DNA from: Pelargonium cotyledonis
Taxonomy: Eukaryota; Streptophyta; Magnoliopsida; Geraniales; Geraniaceae
Direction: 5' to 3'
Assembly: GCA_036897625.1 (NCBI GenBank)
Contig: JAYMTA010000341.1
Coordinates: 1 to 30,874, forward strand
Length of the DNA: 30,874 nucleotides
A program made the translations under genes and the position numbers. The notes under the pieces are model-generated. The model did no database searches, was not told the DNA's origin, and saw nothing but the letters and a program-made list of their open reading frames with translations. Shown here piece by piece: positions 1-10,602 of the stretch (position 1 is its first letter; the number at the start of each line of letters is the position of its first letter).

Positions 1-150
1 TCCCCGATGCACACCCGTTCCGCGCTGTCACGGTGTCGACTAAGCCTGCGCTGCCTTAGCCACCCCCAAATGATCACAGTTGCCGCCGAATATTGAGCAC
101 TCAAACCCTAAAAAACTCAAACCCTAGAAATGCTACTTGAGAGCATATGA
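1..150. other. GC-rich edge segment with telo-box-like motifs
   Basis: The first 60 bases are much more GC-rich than the following 2 kb. Around positions 103-130 there are two close copies of AAACCCTA, the plant telo-box (interstitial telomere-like) motif that is frequent just upstream of plant gene starts and in LINE leaders. This could be the 5' flank of a gene or retroposon that runs off the left edge on the minus strand. No start codon or usable frame lies inside the window, so nothing more can be said. Confidence 0.25.
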
Positions 151-1210
151 GACCACCGAATATTTCTAAGCTGTTATTTTAATGATATTCTTAATATTTA
201 TCTTTTATATTTATGTATTAAATCTAATTATATATATACACATAATTATTCAAATTCAATAATTAGTTTAGTAGTTAGAAGAAAATATTATAGCAAATAT
301 TTGAATATATTAAGTTGGTGTATTCAAAAAATACATTAAATTGGCTAAATATTTTTTTATTATAAAAAATCGTTATGTAAAACCATAATTGTAGATTTGC
401 ATTAAAATAACTGATAAATTTCAACCATTTTTTCTAATGATGGCCTAATTTATATGCATTTTTAAATGAAAAATGCCCTGGGTAAAATTAGAACACGATA
501 CCTCTTCTGAAAACAATGCCATCTTTCACCGATTGATCCACACATTTACTCGTCAACAAACCAAAACCAATAGTTATTTAATAGATAAAATAAACAGAAC
601 TTCTCTTCTATTTTTATTCCAATATAAGTATGTTTTTTTTTTACTTTACCCTTTTTGAAAAGTTAGTTATAATCAATTACATATAATATCTTCAAAATAA
701 GTCAATTAATTTTGTTACAAGATTTCTTTCAAAAAAAATTTCGTTGCAACATTTTTCCTTGGTGATACGTGAGGAATGATATAACAGGAACTAACTCATA
801 CGTAACTTTTTACAAACACTCATTTTGGGATGGAGATGTTGTATTTTATAATTTCCAAAAAATCCATAATTTGTATGACTATAAATTATAATACTTTCCA
901 GTCGATGGCTTAACTTTAATTCAGTTTTTATGAAACATGACTTGAGAATACTAAAAAATAATTAGTTAGTGTTACATTTGTTTTCAAATATAATATTCGA
1001 TAATTTTTCGAAAACAATGAGATTTCAAAATGGTTACTAGTGTATATGACCAGCTGTAAAAGAATATCTAACTTGTGATTCATGTTTATCACGGTCGAAG
1101 AGAGTGACAGAAGTACAAAGAGAAATCATTCCAAGAACAAGATGGGATTAAATTTCCAAGAATCGAAACTACACATAAAAGAACCCAATAAAATAGGTAA
1201 AAGACAAAAA
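151..1210. other. AT-rich intergenic DNA, no gene seen
   Basis: Very AT-rich sequence with only short, unconvincing open frames on either strand, for example one of 61 codons at 473-658 without recognisable motifs. I see no splice-supported exons, RNA gene or clear repeat ends here. Confidence 0.5.
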
Positions 1211-1214
1211 GAAA

Positions 1215-1592
1215 AACTCATTTATATCTTAAGGGCCCAAAAAAAATTTCACCCCGGGCCTACAAAATGTTAGGACCGGCCCTGCCACTAATAAACACAT
1301 AAATTTTGTATTATATTATGAAATTTTAATTATTACGTTAATTTGGAAATGTTGATGTTGATTTTTTGGTATTAAAAAATGTATTATATTATCTGAAATA
1401 AATTTAAAAAATTATGGAGAAATGTTAATTTTGAATTATATTATGGAGAAATGTTACTTTTATTAATTTTATTTAGAAACTTTGCTTGAAAATTGAAAAC
1501 TAATAGATTAAATGTATACTAAATCAAGCGACAATAATGTAACAATTAAATATTACGGAGGCCGGAGCAACGTTGGGCAGAAAACTAGTATA
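1215..1592 (+). mobile_element. Possible Helitron 3' terminus with body remnant
   Basis: At 1557-1588 the sequence shows the layout of a plant Helitron 3' end. An imperfect GC-rich hairpin (GGCCGGAGCAACGTTGGGC, with outer GCC/GGC pairs still intact) is followed a few bases later by CTAG and then T, matching the CTRR-T rule. A GC-rich patch at about 1230-1285 (GGGCCC, CCGGGCC, CCGGCCCT) stands out from the AT-rich surroundings and may be part of the same insertion or an older repeat. The 5' TC end is not identified and no Rep/helicase coding is visible, so any element would be non-autonomous. The hairpin is degenerate, so the call is tentative. Confidence 0.35.
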
Positions 1593-2398
1593 GTAATTAA
1601 GGGTCTTGGATAGATGTACCCAAATTAATAATTGCTATATTTGTTTTTTTCTTTTTGGAGAATATTCTTTTTCTTTTAAGCTTAATTTGTGCAATGAACA
1701 CTGACTCTTAAGGATCTTTAATTATGCTGTGTAGAGTTCACTAATGTACAGCTCATTTTCTATTAATATGTGATTTTAAGTACTTCCCTTTCTTGCATAT
1801 GAAAATTACTATATATATATATATATATATGCAGGCTAAGACATACTTTAAAATTACCTCATATAATAAATTAACTTAAGCACTAGTACCTCATCCATAA
1901 CTTAAGACTCAATCCCAAATTAGCAAAAGTATATACCTTTAAAAGCCTTTTGAAGGGCTTCAGCTGCAATGGTGTTTAATTTCATGGGCAATGAAAGGCC
2001 ATGGTTGAGTTAATGTGGTAGCTAAATCTAATTATCTCCTTAATTAGAATTGATCATGAAGTGATGAAAGAAGACTGCCCTGCCACCCTCCTATAATTAT
2101 AGCTACTAATTGATTAAGCTTTAATTTTTTAGTACACTAAAGTTGTTCTCTTCATTGCCATAATCATATAATTGGAAGCTATACATGGATTACAAAAAAA
2201 TTCATCCAATGTACCTTAATTTATTCCTTACCTAGCAAATATTTGAAAATTGTAAATATTACATATGAATAAGAGTCATAGCACATACGATCGAGATCAG
2301 AGATTACAATAAACATACAGCAACATATCCTTAAATTAACTACTTATTCAACTTTGAGAACAGAGATTACAATAAACATACACTTGAGAAAAATATCC
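1593..2398. other. Intergenic / 3' flank of the F-box gene
   Basis: AT-rich DNA without a recognisable gene. It includes an (AT)n microsatellite at about 1810-1830. Near 2298-2385 a direct repeat of roughly 20 bp (CAGAGATTACAATAAACATA) occurs twice, 63 bp apart, just beyond the F-box stop codon and therefore probably within or near its 3' UTR. Confidence 0.45.
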
Positions 2399-4556
2399 TT
2401 ATTTGAAGATAAGCTGACATGCTTTAGAGCCCACAGCAACGTTTGTTAATTTAGTCACTACAGAGCATCTTTCCTCACTCGAAAGAGAACAAATTAACGT
2501 AACCACCATCTTCTTCAAAACCATCGCATTCTCTAAAACATATATAGCGAAATCCATTTCGCCTTCCGAGTTGTTTAATCCTTCAAAATGAAATGTTTTG
2601 AGTCGCGACGAGAAGCATTTAGGAACAACAGAAGGTTGGATCCAGCTTTCTGTAGGTGCTTTCGGACATACAGCACGCTGTTGAAAACACAAACATTTCA
2701 CACATATGTTGGTAATTAAAAAATGTAATATAGGACTAATTAAAATCATATTTTGTTAAACTATAACAATATAACATACCTTTAAAATGTAAATATTTTC
2801 TAACTTATGACAGCTCTCCAGCGATCGTAATATGAAATCCCACTCAGAGAACATCATAATATAAATCTCCAAACAAACCAAATTGTTGAACATAGGAAAG
2901 CCATCAAAGTGTGCAGGAACAGTAGTTTTCTGCGACTGAGAACAATAACAAATATTGTTAGAAACTAAAAATGAAAAGAGTCTCAAACTAAAAAACAATG
3001 ACAGTTTTGGAACCACATAAAGAAAGGAGATTAGGAACAACACAGGGCAGGAGAATTCTTCGATATATTAATTAAGAGCATCTTCAGTGGATATACTAAG
3101 AGAGTCTCTAAGAATTTTTTAGCCCTTTGATAGAGATATTAAGCAATATTGAAATGATAAGATGTTAAGAAGAAGATGCTAAGCTTTACACTCGATACTA
3201 AACACCACTATTTCACATCTCTAGGATTCATTGTAATGAGTGTTAAACATTGGACAATAAAAAATAAAAGAGGTTGCTAAGACATGTGACACACACTCTC
3301 TTCTCTTAACACCCACAAAAGCTCTACGCATTAAGCTTTGGATATACTAGCTCTAATAACATGACGAGTAAGTACGCGACACGAAAATGGATAACCTAGC
3401 TATCAAGTCCGAGATGGTATGTGCGCTAATTAACTTGACGATGACATGGTGGCATGTGGAGGGGGCATTCGCTAACCATGAGATTGATATCAAGGCTTGA
3501 ACAAGGGGATTATGTCGCTATTAAAATTGATAAGAAGTCTTTAGTCAGAGGGTGAGTATTGATGCAATGGTAATGTTGTTATTGTGTAATCTTGAGGTTA
3601 CGAGTTTGTGACTCCATAAACTAGCAACGGTGGACGTACTCTAAATGTTGGTTTTTTTTTTGTGTGTGAGTTCTAATCAAGTTTCAACTATTTGATCTAT
3701 ATATCAGAGTCTATATATACAAAAATACAAGAAACACAATTGCCTGTGCAGCAAAGAAAAATTCAGATCTTACCCATCTTCCGCTGCAAAATAATTTCAG
3801 TGACCTGAGACTGGAGAGTGATAGAACATGCAGCAATAGGTCAATCACCGGGTCATTTATCGATGTGACTTCGTAGGATCCTAAGGACAACGATAAGTAC
3901 TCGAGAACCGGAGCATCTTGCACCACAAGACTGCAAGTATCATGACACCGAAAATCAACAGCCAACCTTCTCAATGAAGGCACAGAAACCCTAAAATCAT
4001 CACAACATTTATTCACAACAAGATCCTCAAGAACCGGACAGCCCGATAGCAGATTCGGGACAGAGGCAACCCAATTAAGATGCAAGGTCTTGAGGCTCGG
4101 AAACCGCAAATCGGATTCGGAAACATCGATGAAAACTCCAACACCAATGAGCTTCAAGACAACAAGTGACTTGCAGCTGACGACACTGAGCTCGCACCGT
4201 TTTTGACCAAAACTTAGGTCGAGATCGATCTCTTGGACGTTTCTTGAGAGTGCGGTGCGGACCAGTGAGGTGGTGTCGGAGGGACTGTATTCGTCGCGTA
4301 ATTGGAGCCGGAGTTTACGGATGTTGTGGAGTCTGCGGCGGAGGAGGACGGTGTCGACGAATTTGGCGAACCGGTCGAGGTGGTTTTGTGTGTTGTTGGT
4401 AGCCTTAAAATAGAGATCGGGGACGGAGGACCAGAGGGACACCCAGTTTTTTGACAACAGGGCTGTCCGGATTTGGTCTTCGGCGGGGAGGAAGGAAAGG
4501 ATGTGGCAGATAACAGTTTCTGGTAAATTGCTGATCCTATCTGGGGAAGATGCCAT
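2399..4556 (-). CDS. F-box/LRR/FBD protein, complete three-exon gene
   Basis: Exons on the minus strand are 4556-3774, 2935-2780 and 2677-2399. All junctions are GT-AG in phase 0 and give 405 residues. Residues 5-45 form an F-box (DRISNLPETVICHILSFLPA, then ALLSKNW and LWSSVPDL), which in this family docks on SKP1/ASK in an SCF ubiquitin ligase. Residues 75-310 carry irregular leucine-rich repeats (FPSLKTLHLNW, CPVLEDLVV, APVLEYLSL, FNNLVCLEI, LESCHKLENI), the presumed substrate-binding face. Exon 3 (residues 314-405) is the FBD domain, with a VVPKCFSSRLKTFHFEGL segment followed by EMDFAIYVLENAMVLKKM. The start is the first ATG, directly before the F-box. This order is the standard plant F-box/FBD/LRR layout and the length is near the usual 400-450. 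Substrate is unknown. Intron 1 (2936-3773) holds repeats. No breaks were seen. Confidence 0.9.
3074..3355. repeat. Degenerate MITE-like repeat in F-box intron 1
   Basis: The segment opens with TTAAGAGCATCTTCAGTGGA, a start typical of common plant MITEs (TTAAGAGCATCTCC-type ends). It closes with TATACTAGCTCTAATAAC, whose complement matches the opening only loosely (TTAGAGC and TATATCC shared). The interior is AT-rich and noncoding. No clear target-site duplication is visible, so this is an old copy and the superfamily is unsure. Confidence 0.35.
3550..3661 (+). repeat. tRNA-derived SINE remnant (Au-like)
   Basis: An A-box-like GATGCAATGGTAA is followed about 40 bp later by a B-box-like GGTTACGAGTTTGTGACTCC. 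This arrangement is typical of tRNA-derived plant SINEs of the Au type. The segment ends in a T-rich run at 3651-3661. It lies in intron 1 of the F-box gene, on the strand opposite to the gene. The copy is diverged and I could not place target-site duplications. Confidence 0.45.
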
Positions 4557-4581
4557 TGTTGTTAGAGTTTCAGGATTCGTA

Positions 4582-4592
4582 AGGTATATATA
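4582..4592 (-). promoter_or_regulatory. Possible TATA element of the F-box gene
   Basis: On the minus strand CTATATATACC lies 27-37 bp upstream of the F-box start codon. If used, transcription would begin very close to the ATG and leave almost no 5' UTR, so either the leader is very short or the real core promoter lies further right. Weak evidence. Confidence 0.25.
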
Positions 4593-4694
4593 GAGAAGGT
4601 ATACAAAGAAGGGTAATTACGGAAACATTTAATGTGTTTTATTCACAAACAGATGACTACCAAATTTAAAAATACACCACATAATTATCAAACG

Positions 4695-4790
4695 CGTTGA
4701 TCAACTGCTAAGGTGTTGTTCCACCTTAACTTGAGGTTTTGAGTTTGAGTTTCTGTCCTTGAGGTCCTGCCCGGCTCTGCCGTATTTGTC
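4695..4790 (+). repeat. tRNA-related SINE-like fragment
   Basis: TCAACTGCTAAGGTG resembles an A box. GGTTTTGAGTTTGAGTTTC about 45 bp downstream resembles a B box (GGTTCGAGTCC type). The trailing GC-rich stretch (GGTCCTGCCCGGCTCTGCCG) contrasts with the flanks. There is no poly(A) tail or clear duplication, so this is a diverged fragment at best. Confidence 0.35.
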
Positions 4791-4820
4791 AACGACAATT
4801 AATTATCTTAAGTTTTAAAA

Positions 4821-5104
4821 TCCAATTTTTATTCTCTAAACAAATACTATTATACATTTAATCTTAAATTTTCAAATAATGATATTAATTTAAATTTGTG
4901 AAGAAAAATTAATAATATTTCATATGATATTATTCTTCTTGTTTTCTCTTATAAATCACAATACATACATATGGATCACATGTTAAAGATTATAACATGT
5001 GAGAGACTACTAATTTTTCTTCAGAAATTCAAACAAATACCACTATTTGAAAATTTAAAATTAAATGAAGAATATGATAGTCTTTTTATATAACAAAATT
5101 TGGA
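4821..5104. mobile_element. Foldback MITE with about 100-bp inverted arms
   Basis: The left arm (4821-4917) and the right arm (5009-5104) are inverted copies of each other. Both outer ends read TCCAA..TTTT, and the inner part, read inward, is CATTTAATYTTAAATTTTCAAATARTG then TGAAGAAAAATTA. By eye identity is roughly 80-85% in the inner 60 bp and lower towards the ends. The centre contains a further perfect hairpin, CACATGTT / AACATGTG, at about 4979-5003. No coding capacity. Long inverted arms and a total of 284 bp fit a foldback or Mutator-like MITE. Target-site duplications were not found. The element abuts the tandem array that begins at about 5105. Confidence 0.6.
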
Positions 5105-6365
5105 CAATGGTTGTGGTAAGTATGACATGAACCATTTTGTTTCTCTCTAAATTATCATTTAATGTTTAATGGTTGTGGTCCAATTCAGATTCCATGATGG
5201 CAGTACATGTATTTTACATGTACCAAGTATGTATGACTTGAATCATATATGTCTCTTTGTATTTTCATTTAATGTTCAATGGTTGTGGTCCGATTCAAAT
5301 CTCATGATGACAGTACATGTATCTTACATATGTATCAAGTATATGACATGAACCATTTATTTCTCTATGTATTTTCATTTAATGTTCAATACATGGTTGT
5401 GGTCCAGTTGAGATTCCATGATGGCAGTACATGTATTTTACATGTATCAAGTATGACATGAACCATATATTTCTCTTTGTATTTTCATTTAATGTTCAAT
5501 AGTTGTGGTTCGATTCAAATATCATGATGACAGGACATGTATCTTACACATGTACCAAGTATATGACATGAACCATTTATTTCTTTATGTATTTTCATTT
5601 AATGCTCAATGGTTATGGTCCAGTTCAAATTGTATGATGGTAGTACTTGTATTTAACATGTACCAAGTATGATATGAACCATATATTTCTCTCTGTATTT
5701 TCATTTAATGGTTGTGGTTCGATTCAAATATCATGATGGCAGTTATGTATCTTACACATGTACCAAATATATGACATGAACCATTTATTTCTCTCCGTAT
5801 TTTCATTTAATGTTCAATGGTTGTGGTCCAAATCAGGTTTTATGATAGTAGTACATGTATTTTACATGTACCAAGTATGTCATGAATCATATATTTCTCT
5901 TTGTATTTTCATTTAATGTTCAATGGTACTTGTGGTCCAATTCAAATGTCAAGATGATAGTACAAATATCTTACACATGTACCAAGTATGACATGAACCA
6001 TTTATTTCTCTATGTACTTTCATTTAATTAATGATCAATGGTTGTGGTCCAGTTCAGATTCCATGATGCCAGGACATGTATTTTCCATGTACTAAGTATG
6101 ACATGAACGATTTAATTATTTCTCTCTGTATTTTCATTTAATGTTCAATGGTTGTGGTCCGGTTCAAATCTCATGATGGCAGTACATGTATTTTTCATGT
6201 ATGACAGTACATGTATTCTCATTTAATGTTTACTTGTTGTGATTCGGTTCAAATTTCACCACTACAGTACATGTATCAAGTATGACATGAACCATTCATT
6301 TCTTTAAATATTTTTATTTAATGTTCATCTATTGTTGTCAGATTCAAGTCTCACGATGACGATAC
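5105..6365. repeat. Minisatellite, ~110-bp unit, alternating A/B monomers
   Basis: Around eleven units of about 105-115 bp each contain TGGTTGTGGT, CATGATG, ACATGTAT, CCAAGTAT, GACATGAACCAT and a TTTTCATTTAATG block. Units alternate. Type A (starting near 5170, 5394, 5609, 5817 and 6039) has GTATTTTACATGTAC followed by CATATATTTCTCT. Type B (near 5280, 5503, 5709, 5925 and 6149) has GTATCTTACACATGTAC followed by CATTTATTTCTCT. The effective repeat is therefore a dimer of about 220 bp. The first unit (from 5105) lacks its middle and the last two (from about 6190) are degenerate. Short open frames across the array arise from the repeat and are not genes. Confidence 0.85.
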
Positions 6366-6381
6366 ATGCATTTATCTTATA

Positions 6382-6606
6382 TGTTAGTACTCCTAAACCT
6401 CTTTTAGTAAGTATTTTCTAGTTGTAGACTGCAATTATATTTCCTAATTGTAATAGAAGTAGTTAAGTTATTGATCCTATATAAAGGGTCTCATATTATA
6501 CAGAGTACAAGTTTGAAGCTATAAATAAAATCTCTCTATTCTCCCCTATCTCTTGTCTCTTTTATTTTGTTTTTCGTTTTGCTCTTGCTCCATCAATTTC
6601 ATAACA
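6382..6606 (+). mobile_element. Possible short solo LTR or TRIM-like relic
   Basis: A 225-bp segment begins TGTTAG and ends ATAACA. It contains a TATATAAAG promoter-like element near 6479 and a pyrimidine-rich 3' part ending in CCATCAATTTC, which is the general look of a short Copia-type LTR. No internal coding region, second LTR or matching target-site duplication was seen, so it would be an old solo relic. Family assignment is tentative. Confidence 0.35.
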
Positions 6607-6610
6607 AGTA

Positions 6611-7080
6611 CTAAATTGATTTTCTTAAGTGAAAAGTCTTCTAGACGAAATTTTGTTCTTATTTGTACAAACCAATAATTTCAATTCAAAATTATAATAT
6701 AAAATGTCATATGCAGAAACCCATATCATATCATCATCTTCTTTTCAAAACTAAAAAATTCCACAGTAAAGTTGTTACTTTATTATTCATGACGAATTTA
6801 TGGTACAACCCAACAATTCCAATCAAATTTATATCTAAATAATAAAAAGAAAATGTTTAGATTTTTTTTCAAAACTAGATTTTTTTCTTTTCAAAACTAG
6901 ATATTGCTTCTCTATTATTCATGTTGTATATATATGTTGTTTCAAAAATACATTTATATGATTCATGTGATCTACTGTTACAAACATACATTTTCTAATA
7001 TAAAAATTTGCTACAGAAGACCTAAAGGGAATTTTACATGTTAGCTTCCGATTACAAATGGTAATGAAATTGCAAATATT
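6611..7080. other. AT-rich spacer and 3' flank of the zinc-finger gene
   Basis: No gene or clear repeat was recognised. The right part is expected to hold the 3' UTR of the minus-strand gene that ends at 7081. A duplicated TTTTCAAAACTAGAT motif occurs at about 6868-6902. Confidence 0.4.
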
Positions 7081-10000
7081 CTATATCAGTTTTGTCTCCC
7101 CTTCATCATCTAAAAATGGATCAGCAACCTCTCCTTCAGACGCTGAAATTGGATCACCAACCTCTTGCTTCAAGTTTGTCTCTCCTTCATTAGCTGAAAC
7201 ATTATCAGAAACCTCCTCCTTATACTTTCTCTTCCTTTGACTTCTCAGCCTGCAATATATATGAGCAAAAGATGAGTAACAAACTATGACGCACAGACAC
7301 TCTTATCATCTCAACTTATCTGTGTCCGATACAATATCTGACACTTGCTCTAAAACGCTTTTGACTAGCATGACTTTATATAACCTAATTATATGCACTA
7401 ATATAGCAAATATAAATTAACACCGAAAGAGCTAGCAACCAATGCTCAATCTAAGTGAACTTACTTCTTGGAAGAGATATATTTCTCAACTTCGGGTTTC
7501 TGTTCAGGATCATAGGCAACCCATTTTTCTTCTCTCGGAGAAAATGCATCCCATGCTCCTATATCTGCGCAATATCAAGGAGATTGTAAGGAATCATCTT
7601 GCATTACAATAAACATTATACTGATAAGAAACAGGACTCTACACCAACCTTGAAGCAAAAGACCTTCTGGTGCATCAACGCAATGGCGTAATTTCCAAAA
7701 TATACGTCCATTGCCTTTATTATCATCTAAGAGCAGAGGTTCTGTTCTTAGAGCAGCACAGTTTTCTCCCCCTACGACAATTAGGTACAAAACAAGGTCA
7801 CTACGAGGAAAGTTTCGAAAAAACAAAACGAAGAAATAAGGAAAATGAAACTCACTATTAGAAACCGTGGCCATTGCCTCAAGCACTTGAGCATGAGCTT
7901 GAGCAGCTTCGTCTTTTATCCTCGCAAGAACAGCTTCATGCTCAGACGCTGACGACGGGTCATTGCTCGCCATAATTGTTGTTGCTTCCTCATCCTGAAG
8001 CTTTAGTCTTAGACATTTTTCCTGTGCATGCAGGATATGATTTTTTAGCTACAACTCACAAGTCATCACTGACTTTAACTAATTCAACATCATCTTAAAT
8101 ATCCATGGTTACCTTTTGCTTTGCAGCCAAAGCCTTTTGTCTAGACTCCTTCTTGTTATTAGCAAATTTTGCATTTGCATCTTCAATCCAGCCTCTTAAG
8201 TAGCTGTAACAAAGGTTAACAACAATTCAACAATGATGCACTCAAATCAGAAAGATAAATGCATTGTACAAAACGATTTGTGTAACTTACGCGGTGCTAA
8301 GAGCCTCATCGCATAGAAAATTCAACAGCGTGAGCTTTTCCATTGGGGCTAATCTAGCATAGTCGTCAAAAGTAGAGGGAAATGATCTCATTGGAACTGC
8401 TGATTCTGAGATGCATTTCCCACACGCCTCCAACCATGAAATTTCACTGTCTTTTGAGCTCATTGTTGGTGGCCTAAACAGACAGTGCATTAGCTAAAAA
8501 CCTATCTCATTTCACCTAAAGAAATGCAACATATATGTAGTTTAATATGGGAATTTTTTTTATACCTTTCTTGTATCAGTTGCAGCAACTGGATATGAAA
8601 TTGTACAGTGGAAGAATAATGACACCGGCGCTTATCTTGCCCTTGTACAATTTCTCGGAGCACACATTCTGCTCTTGGTCGCCGCATATCAAGAGCCTGG
8701 ATGTAAATGGAAAGTATTGGGAAAGTAGATTGATGATAATAAATAAGAAATCAAGAAAAAGTAACTAGTCTAGCTAAAATGATATTTTAAGTAAATCTTT
8801 GAGCATTGTTACGTCTAAAAAGTAGAATAACAATTGCATATATACCTCTCCGAATGTTCCACAAAATTCTAAGAATTGTAGCGCATGTCCAATAGACTCA
8901 GTAGATATGTCTATGCCAGCAACTGAGCTCAGGTTAGCACCTTGAGGTAACGGAAGGTCCTTCACTTGTTCATCGTCGACTTTTTCCTTTTTAGGCCTGC
9001 CCCTTTTGGGTTTCGGTTTTGCTACTATTTCTTGATCATTCATTTCATGATCAACACCATCAGATGTTTCGTTGGAAACCTTAGGCCTTTTAGAACCGTC
9101 TTTTGGCGAATTAGAAACTTCTCCTTCATTTCCAATTTTCATCTCCTTCAGACCTTTCCCCGAAGTCTTCGGAGATATCAATTTGCAATTATCAATTTCC
9201 CGAGAGTTCTCCTTTCCCCACTTTTTGGGTGAGACAGTGACAGAGACCTATCACAAGTATGAATCCATCATAAATTTACTATCAAACAAAGAATCTCAAA
9301 ATTCACAAAACATTTCCAAGAACACTATCAAAATTCAAACCTTGTTCGGGTTATCCAAATTATTGTCAGCGGCTAATCCCCCAATGTTCAGCATTTCCGA
9401 GACAGATGCAAAACCACTCTTCCTGGCTCTGGGCGCTAGTATACCAGTTGGGATTTGACCTCTTTTTTTCCTACAAACGAATTGACTAGAATGTCGGATT
9501 TTTTCGCAGACACGCCAATTAAGCATAGGTTTTACGAATAACACAAGAACTTACCTGCACACACTGCAATTGCAAATTCCTCTGCACTTGGGACACTTCC
9601 AATCACTCAACAATGCCACCTCTTCTACCTTCTCCGCGTATCTATTTCAGTATAAAGCAATCAGTCAGCTAAATCCGATAAGATTGATGCACAATGAGAT
9701 CTGGCTTGTCGGGCCAAATTCGATGTAACAAATTAAGGTGCAATGACTAACCTGTTCAGTAGGCACTTATCACACAACTTGATTAAGCACTGCTTGTTGC
9801 CCTTCAAGTTCTTGCAATGTGAAAACAGATCCTTAATCTTTTGCCGGCACTGGAATTTAAATTAGACAAAAAAGAAGAAGATCAGAATCATTCAATTAAA
9901 TTCTACAACAAAACAAAAGTCAAGTTTGAAGTAAAAACACTCAACCATTCATTTTAACACACATGTTCATTTGGGAGGTAGTGGATATGCAATACTCATT

Positions 10001-10549
10001 GAATCGGATGGAATGAGATTTTTGGTTAAAAGGGACATGTTGTGTAACTCAACTCATAAAAGAAATGTATAAATGAAATTCAACCCGTGGTTATTCAATC
10101 CAATCATAAACAAAGTAATAAACCATATAATCAAAATCTAAAAGGTAGTTTTATAAAAAACAGTGCAGTTCTTTAGAGAATGACTCTCAATTGTCAAGTC
10201 ACACATCTTCCTACGAGAAGATCGTGGATTCAATTCTCATTGAGTCGGGTGCAAGGATATTTTAGGTTAGAAGATGAGAGCTACCATGCTGTGGAGCTCA
10301 ACTGATAGAAAAAACAATGCAGGAATGTAATTCAACAAGTGGTTATTCGATCCAATCCTAAACAAAGTATTTAGACCCACTATCAAAACTAATCTATGAA
10401 TTAAATTCTTCCATTCACCAAACAAAAATAGCTACCTGGTGGCAAGTTTTTCCATTAATGGAGTCAAGGGCAGTGGATTGTGTCTCCTGGTTGGGAGGCA
10501 CATTCCGGATCAGAGGCTCAGAGGAAGAAGAACAACAAGATGTAGCCAT
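7081..10549 (-). CDS. 4CXXC-R1 zinc-finger / AT-hook / DDT-domain nuclear protein
   Basis: Twelve minus-strand exons (10549-10436, 9849-9752, 9641-9555, 9470-9341, 9247-8846, 8696-8566, 8473-8291, 8203-8113, 8021-7856, 7771-7649, 7564-7465, 7249-7081) join with GT-AG borders and consistent phases into 597 residues. Residues 36-111 are a zf-4CXXC_R1 domain with CXXC pairs 36/39, 64/67, 87/90 and 96/99 and the hallmark [18 protein letters not shown] followed by PTGIL. In animals this is the CDCA7/R1 DNA-binding type. KRGRPKK (224-230) is an AT-hook. Residues 241-320 (from LPLPQGANL through [14 protein letters not shown]) form a DDT domain. The next exon ([12 protein letters not shown], then [15 protein letters not shown]) resembles a WHIM motif. 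The C-terminus is basic then acidic. The inferred role is chromatin binding, possibly with an ISWI-type remodeller. It resembles Arabidopsis R1 zinc-finger proteins of the At5g38690 type, from recall. The start is the first ATG of exon 1. Confidence 0.88.
9957..10147 (+). repeat. First copy of a duplicated tRNA-related repeat
   Basis: This segment of intron 1 shares an ordered set of motifs with the copy at 10195-10405: CTCATTGAATCGGATGG, TTTTTGGTTAAAAG, ACTCAACTCATA and GGTTATTCAATCCAATCATA. The offset is about 240-252 bp. This copy has lost much of the tRNA-like head. It is noncoding. Confidence 0.5.
10175..10405 (+). repeat. Second copy, with tRNA-like A and B boxes
   Basis: GACTCTCAATTGTCAAGTC resembles an A box and GATCGTGGATTCAATTCTC a B box, about 35 bp apart, followed by ATTGAGTCGGGTGCAAGGA. 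This is the pattern of a tRNA-derived SINE. The rest matches the copy at 9957-10147. Together the two copies make up most of intron 1 of the zinc-finger gene. Confidence 0.5.
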
Positions 10550-10602
10550 TTGATTTGGACAAAGAAGTGTGATATGGATGCAAGAATGTGCTTAATTCTG
10601 TC

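Noticed and set aside
2756-3043. Separate small minus-strand genes at 2399-2749 and 2756-3043
   Set aside because: Both frames contain exons of the F-box gene: borders at 2935, 2780 and 2677 are GT-AG in phase 0 and complete the LRR/FBD part.
5169-5461. Two 60-codon plus-strand open frames in the tandem array
   Set aside because: They are near copies of each other produced by the repeat unit, with no start context or domain.
5105-6365. CRISPR-like array
   Set aside because: Units are contiguous and similar throughout, with no unique spacers, and the context is a plant nuclear genome.
7058-7240. Plus-strand 60-codon Ser-rich frame
   Set aside because: It is antisense to the last exon (7249-7081) of the zinc-finger/DDT gene.
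8966-9458. Plus-strand frames of 88 and 128 codons opposite the zinc-finger gene
   Set aside because: They lie antisense to exons 4 and 5 of a well-supported minus-strand gene and show no motif.
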